Of a DNA stretch of 64,000 nt, positions 45,231 through 57,210 are shown piece by piece. The stretch is from Chelonoidis abingdonii. Taxonomy: Eukaryota; Chordata; Testudines; Testudinidae. The stretch is from positions 34,636,696 through 34,700,695 of the forward strand of contig NC_133770.1 in assembly GCF_003597395.2 (NCBI RefSeq), written 5' to 3'. Under the pieces are notes generated by a model. It was not told where the DNA came from. It saw only the letters and a program-made list of their open reading frames with translations, and made no database searches. The position numbers and the translations under genes are program-made. Position 1 is the first letter of the stretch. The number at the start of each line of letters is the position of its first letter.

Positions 45231-46430
45231 TTCGTTGGGTCCTGTGACTTATTTAAAGGGGGGGGCCAGGGAAATTTTTGGGCCTTTTTTTTCAAACCCC
45301 TTCGATGCATTCTTCCCCTCTGTGGGGAAACCCCCCCCCACAGTCTGGGTTCAACGAATTCCTGCTGTCTGTCAGGATTTGCGAGGTTTGGGGGGACTCG
45401 GGCCCGTCCTTACTCTGGGTTCCACGCCAAGGCCCGGTGATTGCAGCTGTCTATAGTGCCTCCTGTAACAGCTGCATGACAGCTAACACTCCCTGGGCTT
45501 ACTTCCCATGGTTCTCTTCCAACACCTTCTTTATCCTCACCACAGGACCTTATCCTCCTAGGTTGTCTTGATAATGCTTGATGTTGATTATTCCTCTAAT
45601 CCTCCAGTAGCACCCTCTCAGTCTTCGTCTCGCGTGGCCTCTTGCTCCCAGCTCCCTCACACGCCACTTCCTCTCCTCTGGCTCCTCCCCGCCTGACTGG
45701 CAGGAGCTCCTTTTTAAACCCAGGTGCCCTGATTAGCCTGCTTGATTGGGCTTGCAGGTGTTATAATTCAATGTAGCTATCTCCACTGTCTTCTAGAAGA
45801 TCTATAATTGGCACCAGGTTGCTTGATTAACTAGGAGCAACTTGTCTTTGGTTACCATATGTACTAGGGATTTGTTAGCCTTGAGCTACATTAACCCCTC
45901 TTCCTCAGTACTTTACTGATAACGCATCTGGCCTTGCCCCATTCACCACTCTGCAAGTAATTGTGTTGCTGCACTGTCTTCACGACAGCTAACAGGGTAG
46001 GAAGGATGTGCTGGATCCATCTCTCTCACTGCAGACTGCTGACCTGCGTGCACTACAATAAGGTGGACAGTTGGAAAATGGCATGAAAGGAAGCCAGAGA
46101 GCATTTGGAGGGATGCTATGACAGTACATTCTTGCACATCCCGGATGCACCCTGTCGCTCTGTTTCCGCATTCTGACACACACCTAGTGACGGGATTGAT
46201 TCGCCAGCAGTGTGGGAACCTATCCACAGTTCCATTGCTTCTCGCTATCGACAAACGGTGCCCAGGAATATGGACATGATCTTTGGCAGGAGGAGAGCAA
46301 ATGTTAGATCATGCTTTGGCGACTTCGCTTTTCGTCGATTTTTTTCCTTGATCCTGACATAGTTCATCGAAAAACTGCCAGCGGTTTGACAAGCCTAGCT
46401 TTCGGTTTTACTGGGTATGTTCGCCTTCCT
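45231..46430. other. Repeat-like region, class unresolved
   Basis: 45240-45900 is GC-rich at the start (runs of G and C near 45258 and 45330) with pyrimidine-rich sequence later, of the kind I recall from turtle LTR-type repeats. No ends or duplication found. 45900-46430 may belong to the Harbinger remnant to its left; minus-strand frames there have no catalytic motif. Confidence 0.3.
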
Positions 46431-46749
46431 CCCCTTCACAGGTCCTAGACACCGTAGCCCTTATTTCTGGAACCTACCAGGCCAACAGTCTGTCTAATTT
46501 GTAATTTCTTAAGCAGCAGGAAACAAGAAGTCATGATCTTTGACCAGCAGCTAACATGTTACTGTAAACTAGGCGAGTGATATATAAGACACTCCCTGTT
46601 AGGAAAGAATAAGGGGAGCAGGGCCAAAGTGAATTGCTTTCTAAATCTGAACTCGAAATAACATTAAAATTATGGCCTCATTAAAACATCTAATTTACAA
46701 GGTTTCGCATTCATTTTAGATCTATCTAGGCTATGGTCTTTTCTAGTGT

Positions 46750-46780
<31 letters not shown>

Positions 46781-49385
46781 ACACACGCACAAGGTAGAGC
46801 AAAACCTTACTACCCCTCTAACCAGTTAATGGTGTGGGAGGCAGTAGGAAAGGAAGTGAGGCATAACACCCTTAAATGAAGTTCAGGTATTGAGTATTTG
46901 TATTGTTTTGTTACTTGCATATTTGTATTAGCCAGAGTAACCACTTATTGGGTTTAAATCAGTTGCTGTGCATCATTATTCTAAAAATAGGGATCAAGTT
47001 AGTTGTGATTCCAGCCCTACCCAACATGATAAAGGAATCCAGCAATGTATAATCTTTCTGCTTTTCACAGGAAGCACTGAAGCCTCTAACAAGCAAAATG
47101 TAACAGCCTTTGCTACCCACAACATGAATCGTAGTTATTGTTCTAGATCTTAATTCATCAAAAGAACTTACTAACTTATCTCTTGCTATTTTCTCCTTAT
47201 ATTTCCTAAATAAATAAAGCATCTCGTAATATTTTTCTTTCTTACCCATTTTGTGTTTTAATCTAGAGTCTAAAGACTCAAGGAAAAACACCTTCAACTC
47301 CTAACTAAATCATTAAACTTCTTTTTTAGGCAAACCAGAACAATTAAATTATTTCAACCCTTATGTTTCGTGGACCTGCTTTATCCATTGGTTTGTTGGT
47401 ATATTGGGATTACTGATTTGTGTGTTAGTTATATGCTTTGTGTCGTGAACAAATTATGATTTTTTTATACTTTAGGAGAGTTTTTGTTGCAACAACAATA
47501 TTTTGCATGCAAAAATGTGGATAAAAATATTAATAGGAAAACATTTTTCTTTGGAACCACACTATTTCAATATATAATTAGGGTTTAACCCTGATGGGTA
47601 TGTCCATATAAGACACCAGTGGTGGTTCAATCTTTGCAAAAGTCAAAAGATGTTTGTCAATGAATTTAATTGTAACCAATGAGATATAGATATAGATATA
47701 TAAAATTTTGATTTAGAGTTCATCAGGCAGTGTGGTCAGTTGTTTGGCAGAACCCCGACTGAACTTCAGAAATTCATCGAGCAGACCACCGTAACATTAA
47801 TGTAGGATTTATAGCAATAATGTTATAATATAACAATATACAAGTAATCTGTATTATAAATTGTTAACATAATCAGCTCAATGAAAATATAAAATCAAGT
47901 TCCAGCTAGAGTAACAGTGTTAGGATAATCATCAAAATTATCACCCTTACAAAGGGGTATGGGTATGTGTATGTGCTGGGATGGAGGCTTAACCATTTGG
48001 TTTTGCCCTTGTACAATTTGTCATTCTGGTGTTTTGTTTAGGAATAGCGAAAGGAATAAAGTTATCAAAATCAAAGCTGGTAAATGCCCATAACATCAAG
48101 TCCCACAGTGTTGTACCAGGAAGGAGACATGTCTTTACAGCTACTCAGTGACCATACAAAATCCTGAGAGGAAACTCAAGCCAATACTGGCTCACAGCAC
48201 AAGGTAGCTGACAACATTGTTCCTTCTCTGCAGCAGCCTTGATGTCCTGACAGTTGGTCGAGGAAGCACCTAACCAATTAAATGCAAACTCACAAGCGCC
48301 AGTGATGTGTTTGTACCGTGTGAAAGAAGCAAAGAAAACAGACTTTGGTGTAAATCTCCAAATGATGAACTGTAACCTTTAATAATTGTGGTCTGGAGCC
48401 AACGGTAGCAACACTACTGAAACAACACTCTGTGGTACACTGTTATCATCTTCAGAGCAATGTGATCTCATCCCCAGATGGCAGGATACTGAATGTGGGG
48501 AAGACTAATGATTAAAACATGGACAGTATTGAGTTTCTGGCCTAAACTGAGGCGATCAATGGATATATATGTACTAGAAAACTATATGTATCTAAAAGGG
48601 GGCATATTATAAAGGGCATGCCAGGTGGAAGTGTGACCTTCAGCTATGAGCTAGTGAATGTAATCATGTCACCTTTAGTAACCTAGAAAAAGGTCTGTCC
48701 TCTAATCATAACTCCAGAATGGCTACAGCTATACCAGAAGTAACAATGGGCACAGTATGGTATAAATAAGTCCCCCATACAGTATGCACATAGCACCATC
48801 TTATAATTTTAGAATTGGGAAAGGTCCCACATTTAATCAAGGATTAGCAATAGCTATATTGGTAAATACTGTTTTGGGTCTTCTCCCTCTCCCCCCTCCC
48901 TGCCCCTCCCCCCCCCAAATAAAATGGAACAGGAAGAGTCACTTGTTTAATTCTTGTCAAAAAGTGCTACTGAGGGGAATTCAGGTATAGAGTCTGTGAC
49001 ACTGCACCTACAGCCTCCTTGCCTGTGTTCAGTCCAGGTGAGGGTGTGTTTGGTCACTTGGCAGCTATCCACAGCATGGCCAGAAGGAAGGTACCAACAG
49101 AATGGGTTCTTTTAAAAAGGGGGACGCATAGTGGAGATGGCCAGTATTATGTAATACTCAAATATGAAAAAGATTTTTATGGTCAATTGGTGTGCAGGGT
49201 CACAGGGTGAACATTTTTGTTACATCAAGGTACATATACTAATTGGGCAGGTGACAATTCTCCTTTCTGTCTTTTATTGTGTTATGTGGAAAGCATGAGT
49301 TTAAATAAAGGGGTAAGGCCCTAAATTTATGTGATAGGGTGATTGTTAATGAACTCTGTCAAAGAGGGGACTTGTAGACTATGTG
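46431..49385. other. No recognisable feature apart from microsatellites
   Basis: A/T-rich DNA with no clear coding or repeat structure. A short GATATA-type repeat lies at about 47683-47702. A pyrimidine-rich tract, mostly C, lies at about 48884-48918. The 112-codon minus-strand frame 46959-47297 has no motif. Confidence 0.4.
46754..46780. repeat. (GT)n microsatellite
   Basis: About 13 uninterrupted GT units, followed by ATACACACGCAC, whose CA units are complementary to the GT run. Confidence 0.9.
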
Positions 49386-49387
49386 GT

Positions 49388-50550
49388 GAGCTTGCCTTCA
49401 TTATATTCAACTATAATGCAAGGAACCTACAGATCTGTATCCTGTAGGACATTAGCTTCTGCAGTTTTAGCATAAGGCTTGAGGCCTATAAACTTTGGGA
49501 CAGATAAACAGCCCAACAGAAAACCTCAAGTACTGGGGAGCTGAAAATAGAGTATTTTAAGGGGAATTTCCGACTACAGGAACATGACCCAGCTATAAGA
49601 GAATCATGGCAACAAATTGATGTACATAACTGATCCATGAGTTACATCTGCAGATACATAACCACAAGAAGGCCATGACAACAAATTGACATATATAAGT
49701 TGAGATAATTGGTATATAAAACTGTAGGAGAAGGACACTTGAACATTAGTAGGGTGAGGAAATACAAATTAGGAAGAAGGGAAAAACCCCTACTGAATAT
49801 GCATCAAACATAGTGGCATCAGTCTGTCATATTTAGGGCCTTACCAAATTCATGGCCACAAAAAGCACGTCACGTACTGTGAAATCTGGTCTCCCCTGTG
49901 AAATATGGCTATTGTAGGAGGGTCACGGTATTGCTACCCTTATTCTGTACTTCCTTCAGAACTGGACAGCCAGAGAGCAATGACCTCTGGCCAGGTGCCC
50001 AGCTCTGAAGGCAGCGCCGCCACCACTGTCACCAGCAGCACAGAAGCAAGGATGGCATGGTATTGGGGGATTGCCATTGGGGGGGGCTGGCTTTACAGGT
50101 GGGTGACTGCCCAAGGCACCGTGGTCAGGGGTGCATCCCAGCCTGGGGGCAGTAGGAGAGAGATTTAACCCTTTGGAGGTGCCAGTATCATGGCAACTGG
50201 TGATGAGGGGGAAGGTAATGGTGATGAGGAAGATGATGGCTAACATTTCAGGTTGTTCTGCACGGGATGGTATGAGTATATGGATGTGCAGATGTACATT
50301 CTGTAGTACCTCTCTCTGCCTTAGTGAGTTGGAGTGCTTGTGACTGTGCTAAATGTATTAATAAACTATTTGTAAATATTGGAGAGTTCTTTTAGTGTGA
50401 GTGTTACAGCTGTGCACATCGGGGTTCCCGTCTATATAATAATTTGAATAATACTGGGCTTGATCTTGGGACAAGAACCTGGCAACCTTCAAAGAGAGAA
50501 CTGGAAATTCTTAAGTAATCAATATAATTAATACATAATCTATAAATCAG
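49388..50550 (+). repeat. LTR-like repeat, family C, copy 2
   Basis: Same family and orientation as 34622-35415, from TATATTCAACTATAATGCAA to the ACAAGAACCTGGCAACC block and beyond. A fragment of a TAGGGCCCTACC-type hAT element is inserted at 49834-50130. This copy also has an additional ~80 bases near 49615-49700 relative to copy 1. Confidence 0.6.
49834..50130 (+). mobile_element. hAT MITE fragment (TAGGGCCCTACCAAATTCA family), left half
   Basis: Starts TAGGGCCTTACCAAATTCAT, matching the left end of 17479-18122, and shares TGTGAAATATGGCTATTGTAG. The right terminal repeat is missing; family C sequence resumes at about 50131. The insertion point is clear by comparison with copy 1 of family C. 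Confidence 0.7.
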
Positions 50551-51040
50551 ACTACACTGGACTCAGCAGTTAGGCTCTTCTTCTGCAGAGGAAGGCTCCT
50601 GTAGTGCCCCTTCACAGGAGCTTCAAAGCCAGATTCTTCTCCCTGCCTGGTCAGCTCCTTTCTGAGCTGTCTAGCTTCCTTTTAAGCTTCCTCCTCTATC
50701 TGGAGTATTCTCTGCCGGTGTGGATTGGCAGGGTCATTTGGGCCCAGAGTTGCCATTTAACCTCTTCAGTTCTAGTATGGGGTTTATACACCCCGTCAGT
50801 TGAACAGTAGAAAAGACTGGCAGAGAAGCAAAGACCAAAGTTGTATTACTGCTCTAGTCTATACTTCAACCAGTGAACACTACTGAATTTATTGAATGTG
50901 ATACTACTTTTGATAACTCTGATACTGTCCAAAAACCTTGGTTGTGACTTGTCTATAATTTAAGTACTACAATGCAATAATATGTATATAGTTATGTAAT
51001 TTAACTGGTTGTGCTCTACTAAAGTTGCACTGCCCAATCT
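50551..51040. other. No recognisable feature
   Basis: Unassigned DNA between family C copy 2 and DIRS copy B; no motif in the 68-codon frame at 50604. Confidence 0.4.
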
Positions 51041-51415
51041 CTTAGTTCTTCTTCGAGTGCTTGCTCATATCCATTCCAGTTAGGTGTGCACGTGCTGCGT
51101 ACACGTTTGTCAGAAGATTTTTACCCTAGCAACACTCGGTGAGTCGGCAGGGCGCCCCCTGGAGTGGCACCGCTATGGCGCCGGATATATACCCCTGCCG
51201 ACCTAACCGCCCCTCAGTGCCTTCTTACCGCCCGTGTCGGTCGTCGGAACAGTGGAGTGTGGTTGTACTGACCTCCACCTCCCTAACTACTTGTAGTTCT
51301 CTAGTTATTTTTTTGTATATATAGTTCAAACTTATATAGTTTTAGTTAATTTTTATCGTTCATAGTTAGTGTATAGTTAAGAGGTGTTCGGGGATTAGCC
51401 CCTTCCCCGCACCCG

Positions 51416-53735
51416 GTGTCGGGGCCCATGCCCAGTTCACCGGGTTTGAAACCGTACTCAGCCTGTCATAAGCCGATGCCGACAGGAGATCCGCACGACT
51501 CCTGCCTTAAGTGCCTCGGGGAATCTCACCTGACAGATAAGTGTCCTATTTGCAGGCTTTTAAGCCGAGAACAAAAAAGGAGCGGGACTTTCGGCTAAAG
51601 CAGCTCCTCATGGAGGCGCTCTTACCCCTCCGCCTTCGGCACCGAGCTGGTCAATCGGCGGGCAGAAGCGCCTCCTCAGCACTGGACCGCAGCGGTACTG
51701 CCAAGGCCTCTCGGCACCGGCCGTCGCCGGCACCGAAGTCGACTCGGCACCACTTCCTCTCCCCGAGGTGAGAAAGCCTAAGACTCCTGCTGCTTCCGTG
51801 CCACCTGCACCGCAGCCAGAGAGCTCGTCTAAGTCGGATCGCCCGCACCGGGGACACCTGCCGTGGCACGACGACATCGGGCACCGTCGATTCACGTCCC
51901 ACAAGGGCCGTCGAGTCCGGTGCCTGTCAGCTCCCCGGCGCGAGCTGTGGTTGAGCTTACTATTCCATCCACGCCGGAGACATTCTCAACGGCGAGGGAT
52001 CTGATTGCCATGACAGAGTCGACGCTGCCTCAACCCCGGCACCGCCGGTGCAGGTAATACAGTCTATTGGCAAGCCTGCCTTGATAAGACCATCCTCTGT
52101 CGGCACAGCAGAGTGGCACCGTTCACGATCACAGTCCCGCAGACGTTCTAGTCCTGTCGGCGCTCCCGCTCCCGACGCCGTTGGCTCGCAGTCCCGGCAC
52201 CGTTCTCCTCCTCGGTACCGGTCGCACTCGTGGCACCGTTTCAATATCCCGTTTCACCGGCCGCTACTCTCGGCACTCTCCAGCTCCCGGCACCGCTCCA
52301 GGCACCGTGACTCCCATAGCCACTCCTGACGTCGAGCCTCAGATCTCGGTCGACCTCCCGGCACCGCTCCGGTCGCAGGTCCCGATCTCGTTCCCCAGGT
52401 ACCGGTATGCCTCCCAGGTACCGGTCCCCGGTGCCGAGTAGGGCAAGGTCCGCTAGAGACAGAGACTCTGCCCAGGGCTTTTCAGCCCTCCATGGCCATC
52501 CAGACACGCATCAGTGTCGTCCCACGCGGACAGCTCTTATGCTCAGGACCGCGATTCTGATGTGCCCACCAGAGTCTTCCAAGAGACCCAGGCCCAGGAC
52601 CAAGGGACCCCCATCAGTGGCTCTTTCTGGACACCTTGGGCGTACCACCAGGCCCAAGGCGTACCAGTAGTTCCGTCCCACTCTGTCTTCCGGAGGTAGA
52701 GGACCTGGTAGTGGACATTCTATCGGCGGATGCCCCCACTAGAGTGGCCCTACTGTTTATTTGGACCATCCAGGCGAATACCGATACTCTATGGAGGGTA
52801 CGACTACTTGTATGTCCATCCTCCTCCCTGCTGTCAAAGTTAGACTCAGGACTCAACAGTTTGTCAGACCACTCTGTTTTATTAGCACAGCGCTCTGCTA
52901 ATACACCATACAAGACACAAACAGATAAAAGGGGGGAGCATTTAGCAAGATAACAAAGGAAGCAGAATCTGATAAATTTACCTGGGCCAGCCATGCAGAT
53001 CTTATTTCCTTACTTAACTATTACCGATCTTCTGTTAATGTTTCGCCATTAGCACCCTTGCTTATGCCTAATGTTTCTTTTCCTGGCACCTGTTTTTCAA
53101 CATTTCTTATTTCTGCTTAAAGGTACATACAACATTTCTTTAATCCATTCTTATTTTTACAATATAATTAATTCTACTTTCACACTGCTCACTAGTTGTC
53201 CAGTCCGTTAATGAGAGGGAACGTTATGGCCAGCAGGTGCCAGCCCGAAATCAAAAGAGGCCAGGCGAATGGACCTACTCGGCCGCAAAGTGTACTCGGC
53301 AGGGGCTCTACAGCTCCAGGTGACAAATCAACAAGCCTTGCTTAGCCACTTTAATTATAACACCTGGGTGGCGGTGGGTAAGTTTACGGAGCTTCTTCCT
53401 CAAGACTCCCGCCAAGAGTTTGCTGCCCTCTTGGAGGAAGGGAAAAAGGTGGCCAGAACTTCCTTCCAGGCTTCGTTGGATGCAGCAGAGTCAGCAGCCA
53501 GGACTCTGACCTCGGGCGTTGCCATGAGGCGCATCTCATGGCTTCAATTTCAAGCCTCCCACCAGAGCTGCAGTATACCGTTCAGGACTTGCCATTTGAT
53601 GGTAATGGCCTCTTCTCGGAAAAGACTGACCCCAGGCTGCAAAGCCTGAAGGACAACAGGGTCATAATGCGCTCTCTCGGCATCATACACTGGTGACCCA
53701 ACGCAGGCCTTTCCGTCCCCAGCCTCACTGCCCAT
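51416..53735 (+). pseudogene. DIRS copy B gag-like region, interrupted by an LTR
   Basis: The N-terminal cysteine cluster ACHKPMPTGDPHDSCLKCLG is followed by HLTDKCPICR. A frameshift follows at about 51545. RS-rich coding (RSRSQSRRRSSPVG and RHRSPPRYRSHSWHR) lies at 52100-52330 in a different frame. After the inserted LTR, 53269-53649 gives TNQQALLSHFNYNTWVAVGK and KKVARTSFQASLDAAESAAR, matching copy A. Not translatable as one protein. Confidence 0.75.
52832..53184 (-). mobile_element. Solo LTR inserted in DIRS copy B
   Basis: Ends TGTCAAAGTTAG and CTACTTTCACA form short inverted ends in TG...CA format. Flanked by CTGC at 52828-52831 and 53185-53188. In copy A the corresponding sequence is uninterrupted, confirming an insertion of 353 bases. 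A minus-strand AATAAA at about 52876 suggests orientation on the minus strand. Probably an endogenous-retrovirus-type or related LTR; internal genes are absent. Confidence 0.8.
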
Positions 53736-53989
53736 ACTCTGTGCCTAGACAAAGACAGGACTTTGGCAGGCGGCATGGCCGAGGTGGTCGCAGATGACCG
53801 TCAGGACCCCAAGGGGGCCAAAATCAAGGTCCCTCAAAACCACCAGCAGGACCAAAGACGAACTTTTGAAGGTGCGCCCGAGGGCACCATACCAGTAACA
53901 GGCCAGGATCCCTGTCCTCCCTTCTCCAGCCGTCTCTCCTACTTCCTCCTGGCGTGGTCCCAGTTAACTTCAGATTGCTGGGTCCTGCG

Positions 53990-54396
53990 CACGGTGGAGT
54001 ATGGGTCCCACCTCCAATTTATTTCAACCCTGGCCTCCCACCCTCCAACCCTGTCCCTCTTCAGGGACCCCTCTCACGAGCAATTCCTCTTACAAGAGAT
54101 GCGGACGCTCCTCGCCATAGGAGCCATACAGGAGGTACCGATGGATGAAAGGGGCAAGGGGTTTTACTCCCGTTATTTCCTAATCCCCAAGTCGAAGGGA
54201 GGTCTCGGACCTATTCTAGACCTGCGAGGACTCAACCAGTTTATGATAAAGTTGAAGTTCCATATGGTATCCCTGGGGACCATTATCCTGTCCTTGGATC
54301 CTGGAGACTGGTATGCCGCCCTCGATATGAAGGATGCGTACTTTCACATCGCCATCTTTCCTCCGCACAAGAGATACCTCTGCTTTGTAGCCAACC
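53990..54396 (+). CDS. DIRS copy B reverse transcriptase, N-terminal part before the gap
   Basis: An open frame in the region 53763 onwards covers the RT start: HEQFLLQEMRTLLAIGAIQE, GFYSRYFLIPKSKGG and DWYAALDMKDAYFHIAIFPP. The tryptophan lost to a stop in copy A is kept here. The frame runs into N bases at 54397, so the YLDD catalytic box cannot be seen. The apparent continuation of the ORF across the Ns is not evidence of coding. Confidence 0.75.
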
Positions 54397-55341
54397 NNNN
54401 NNNNNNNNNNNNNNNNNNNNNNNNNNNNNNNNNNNNNNNNNNNNNNNNNNNNNNNNNNNNNNNNNNNNNNNNNNNNNNNNNNNNNNNNNNNNNNNNNNNN
54501 NNNNNNNNNNNNNNNNNNNNNNNNNNNNNNNNNNNNNNNNNNNNNNNNNNNNNNNNNNNNNNNNNNNNNNNNNNNNNNNNNNNNNNNNNNNNNNNNNNNN
54601 NNNNNNNNNNNNNNNNNNNNNNNNNNNNNNNNNNNNNNNNNNNNNNNNNNNNNNNNNNNNNNNNNNNNNNNNNNNNNNNNNNNNNNNNNNNNNNNNNNNN
54701 NNNNNNNNNNNNNNNNNNNNNNNNNNNNNNNNNNNNNNNNNNNNNNNNNNNNNNNNNNNNNNNNNNNNNNNNNNNNNNNNNNNNNNNNNNNNNNNNNNNN
54801 NNNNNNNNNNNNNNNNNNNNNNNNNNNNNNNNNNNNNNNNNNNNNNNNNNNNNNNNNNNNNNNNNNNNNNNNNNNNNNNNNNNNNNNNNNNNNNNNNNNN
54901 NNNNNNNNNNNNNNNNNNNNNNNNNNNNNNNNNNNNNNNNNNNNNNNNNNNNNNNNNNNNNNNNNNNNNNNNNNNNNNNNNNNNNNNNNNNNNNNNNNNN
55001 NNNNNNNNNNNNNNNNNNNNNNNNNNNNNNNNNNNNNNNNNNNNNNNNNNNNNNNNNNNNNNNNNNNNNNNNNNNNNNNNNNNNNNNNNNNNNNNNNNNN
55101 NNNNNNNNNNNNNNNNNNNNNNNNNNNNNNNNNNNNNNNNNNNNNNNNNNNNNNNNNNNNNNNNNNNNNNNNNNNNNNNNNNNNNNNNNNNNNNNNNNNN
55201 NNNNNNNNNNNNNNNNNNNNNNNNNNNNNNNNNNNNNNNNNNNNNNNNNNNNNNNNNNNNNNNNNNNNNNNNNNNNNNNNNNNNNNNNNNNNNNNNNNNN
55301 NNNNNNNNNNNNNNNNNNNNNNNNNNNNNNNNNNNNNNNNN
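54397..55341. other. Assembly gap (945 N)
   Basis: Run of Ns. By alignment with copy A (40668 to about 41367) the missing part should be about 700 bases covering the RT catalytic centre and start of RNase H. Confidence 1.
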
Positions 55342-56920
55342 CTCATAATATCAAGCCAAACCTGAAGCAGTCACCTAGCATGGCCAGGGCGTCCAGCAAC
55401 ATTGCAGAGCCATTGTGTCTACAGTGTTAAGACACACAACTGCAGTACTACAACAAACAGGAGACGAACCTCTCTCCTTTTCAGGAGCGCATCACTCTGA
55501 TTTTGCATGCCACTGTATAGATCTGGTAAGCTCCTTCCCTCCGTACGGTTGAACACCTCTGGCTTGATCGACTTCAGCAGGTCTTCCGTCTCGACTGAGT
55601 GGTTGATGCGCGGACGATTATATTGATTTTCCTTAGAGTGGAATTCCCCACATGACTGTTGCTTCCAGGAGAAAGGAATGCAGATGTTTGCTCTTCCAAG
55701 CTTCGCGGATTATCTCGGATGCTTCCTGATGCATGGAAGAACGCCCTTTATCTCCTACCATTGCCTTGTTAGCAAGTCTGCTGAAACTCCGCAGGAGAGA
55801 GGTGCATCACTGATTGCCCCAGCTGGCCTAGCGGCACAGTTACACCGTTGCTCACTGCTCGATACAGCAATTCCTGCACTTGTACCCAACTCCATAATCT
55901 GACAACGGCAGACTCCCCTTGGACATGCAGCTCTTCACTCGACGACGTGCTGCTCGTAACCAGTCAGTACGTGCTTCTGGATAGTATAGACAATTCTCCT
56001 GGTGCTAGGAACTTCACTCCATCAACTATCTGGCCAGAGGGAAGCGTTCTCCATTGTGGCGAACGGCTTAATCTTACCTCTACATGAGTCCCGATCCCTT
56101 ATATTTGTATACCTCTGTTCTCAACAGCGACGGACCTAGAATATCATTCATGAGGTTGCACTTGCACTCTTACCTCCCCACGAAGTGGAGTTCGTTACCC
56201 TGATTTTTCGAGTCCTAAGGCTTGGAGCCTAGTACCTAAGTACGCGCCCAGCCCCGACCTACAACTACGGTTTTAACCAGACTTAAGCCTCCCATTCGAG
56301 CCGTTAGCAACCGGCTGTACAAACATTCTTTGGAAGATGTTTATCTCATAGCATTAAGTCGCAAGACGAGTCTCGAGCTAGGTTACAGTGGATACGCACT
56401 TGTTCCACAAGAACGTAGTTTACGACCACACAACGGCATTCGGCTCCTAATGTGTTGCGCCATTTCATGTTAACAGACTTCTTCTGCCGTTCTTCTCGAA
56501 GCCAACACTAACGAGCAGAGCGAACAATTGTACATCCTGGCTTGTAGACGCTCACATTTTATTTGAGAGATCAATCGTTGAAACGCCCCAATTCCTTTGT
56601 CGGTAGCAGACCAATGAAGGCCATCTGTTTCCTCTCAGAGGAATCAATCTGGTGACGGCGTGCATCTCATTGTACGATTTGGCTATATTTCCCAAGCAAT
56701 CCACATGCATTTACAGATCAGCTATCTGCCGCCTTCCTGGCTCAGTACTGTTCAGAGATTGGCTAGCTACTGTCCTCGGTCCACACCTTTGCATCGCTTC
56801 TGGTCAGACAGTTAGATGATCAGCTTGCTCAGCAGTTTGATTCTGCAACATCACTCCGACCACTAAGCGTGGTAAGACTTGATATAATCGGATATGTATA
56901 TGAGCAAGCATTGAAAAGAA
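55342..56920 (+). pseudogene. DIRS copy B RNase H-recombinase remainder, eroded
   Basis: Pieces align with copy A but with very many small deletions: GCGTCCAGCAACATTGCAGA matches the RNase H region, and GACGGCGTGCATCTCATTGT and CTCGGTCCACACCTTTGCAT match recombinase positions near 42855 and 43000. No frame stays open for long. Compare the clean copy B sequence before the gap. Confidence 0.65.
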
Positions 56921-57210
56921 AAGACGGTTATACCATTTGTAACTTGTTCTTGACGATGTTTGCTCATATCCATTCAACCCTCCCTCCTTCCCCACTGTTG
57001 GAGTAGCTGGCAAGAAGGAGCTGAGGGGCGGTTGGGTCGGCAGGGGTATATGTCCAGCGCCATAGTGGCGCCACTCCAGGGGGCGCCCAGTCGACCGAGT
57101 GTTGCTAGGGTAAAAATCTTCTGACTAACATGCATGCAGCGCGCACACACCTAACTGGAATGGATATGAGCAACACATCTCGAAGAACAACAGTTACAAA
57201 GGTGAGTAAC
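56890..57210 (+). repeat. Internal complementary region and right terminal repeat of DIRS copy B
   Basis: TATGAGCAAGCATTGAAAAG followed by GACGATGTTTGCTCATATCC and later CGCACACACCTAACTGGAATG to GTTACAAAGGTGAGTAAC correspond to the 43125-43456 arrangement of copy A and are complementary to 51045-51240. Confidence 0.7.

Larger units (their letters stand above)
51045..57210 (+). mobile_element. DIRS-type retrotransposon, copy B, with gap and nested LTR
   Basis: Begins GTTCTTCTTCGAGTGCTTGC like copy A and ends near TACAAAGGTGAGTAAC. The gag-like start (51416) has DPHDSCLKCLGESHLTDKC. The region 51768-52440 encodes an Arg/Ser-rich tract. A solo LTR is inserted at 52832-53184. The gag C-terminal part continues at 53269 (MDLLGRKVYSAGALQLQVT). 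RT starts at about 53990 and stays open into the gap. After the gap only eroded pieces of RNase H and recombinase can be aligned with copy A. The right terminal repeat lies at 56950-57210. Confidence 0.9.

Noticed and set aside
54216..55346. 376-codon minus-strand frame
   Set aside because: Artefact of the N run, antisense to RT.
53763..55430. 555-codon plus-strand open frame
   Set aside because: More than half of it is translated from N bases. Only the RT start up to 54396 is real sequence.
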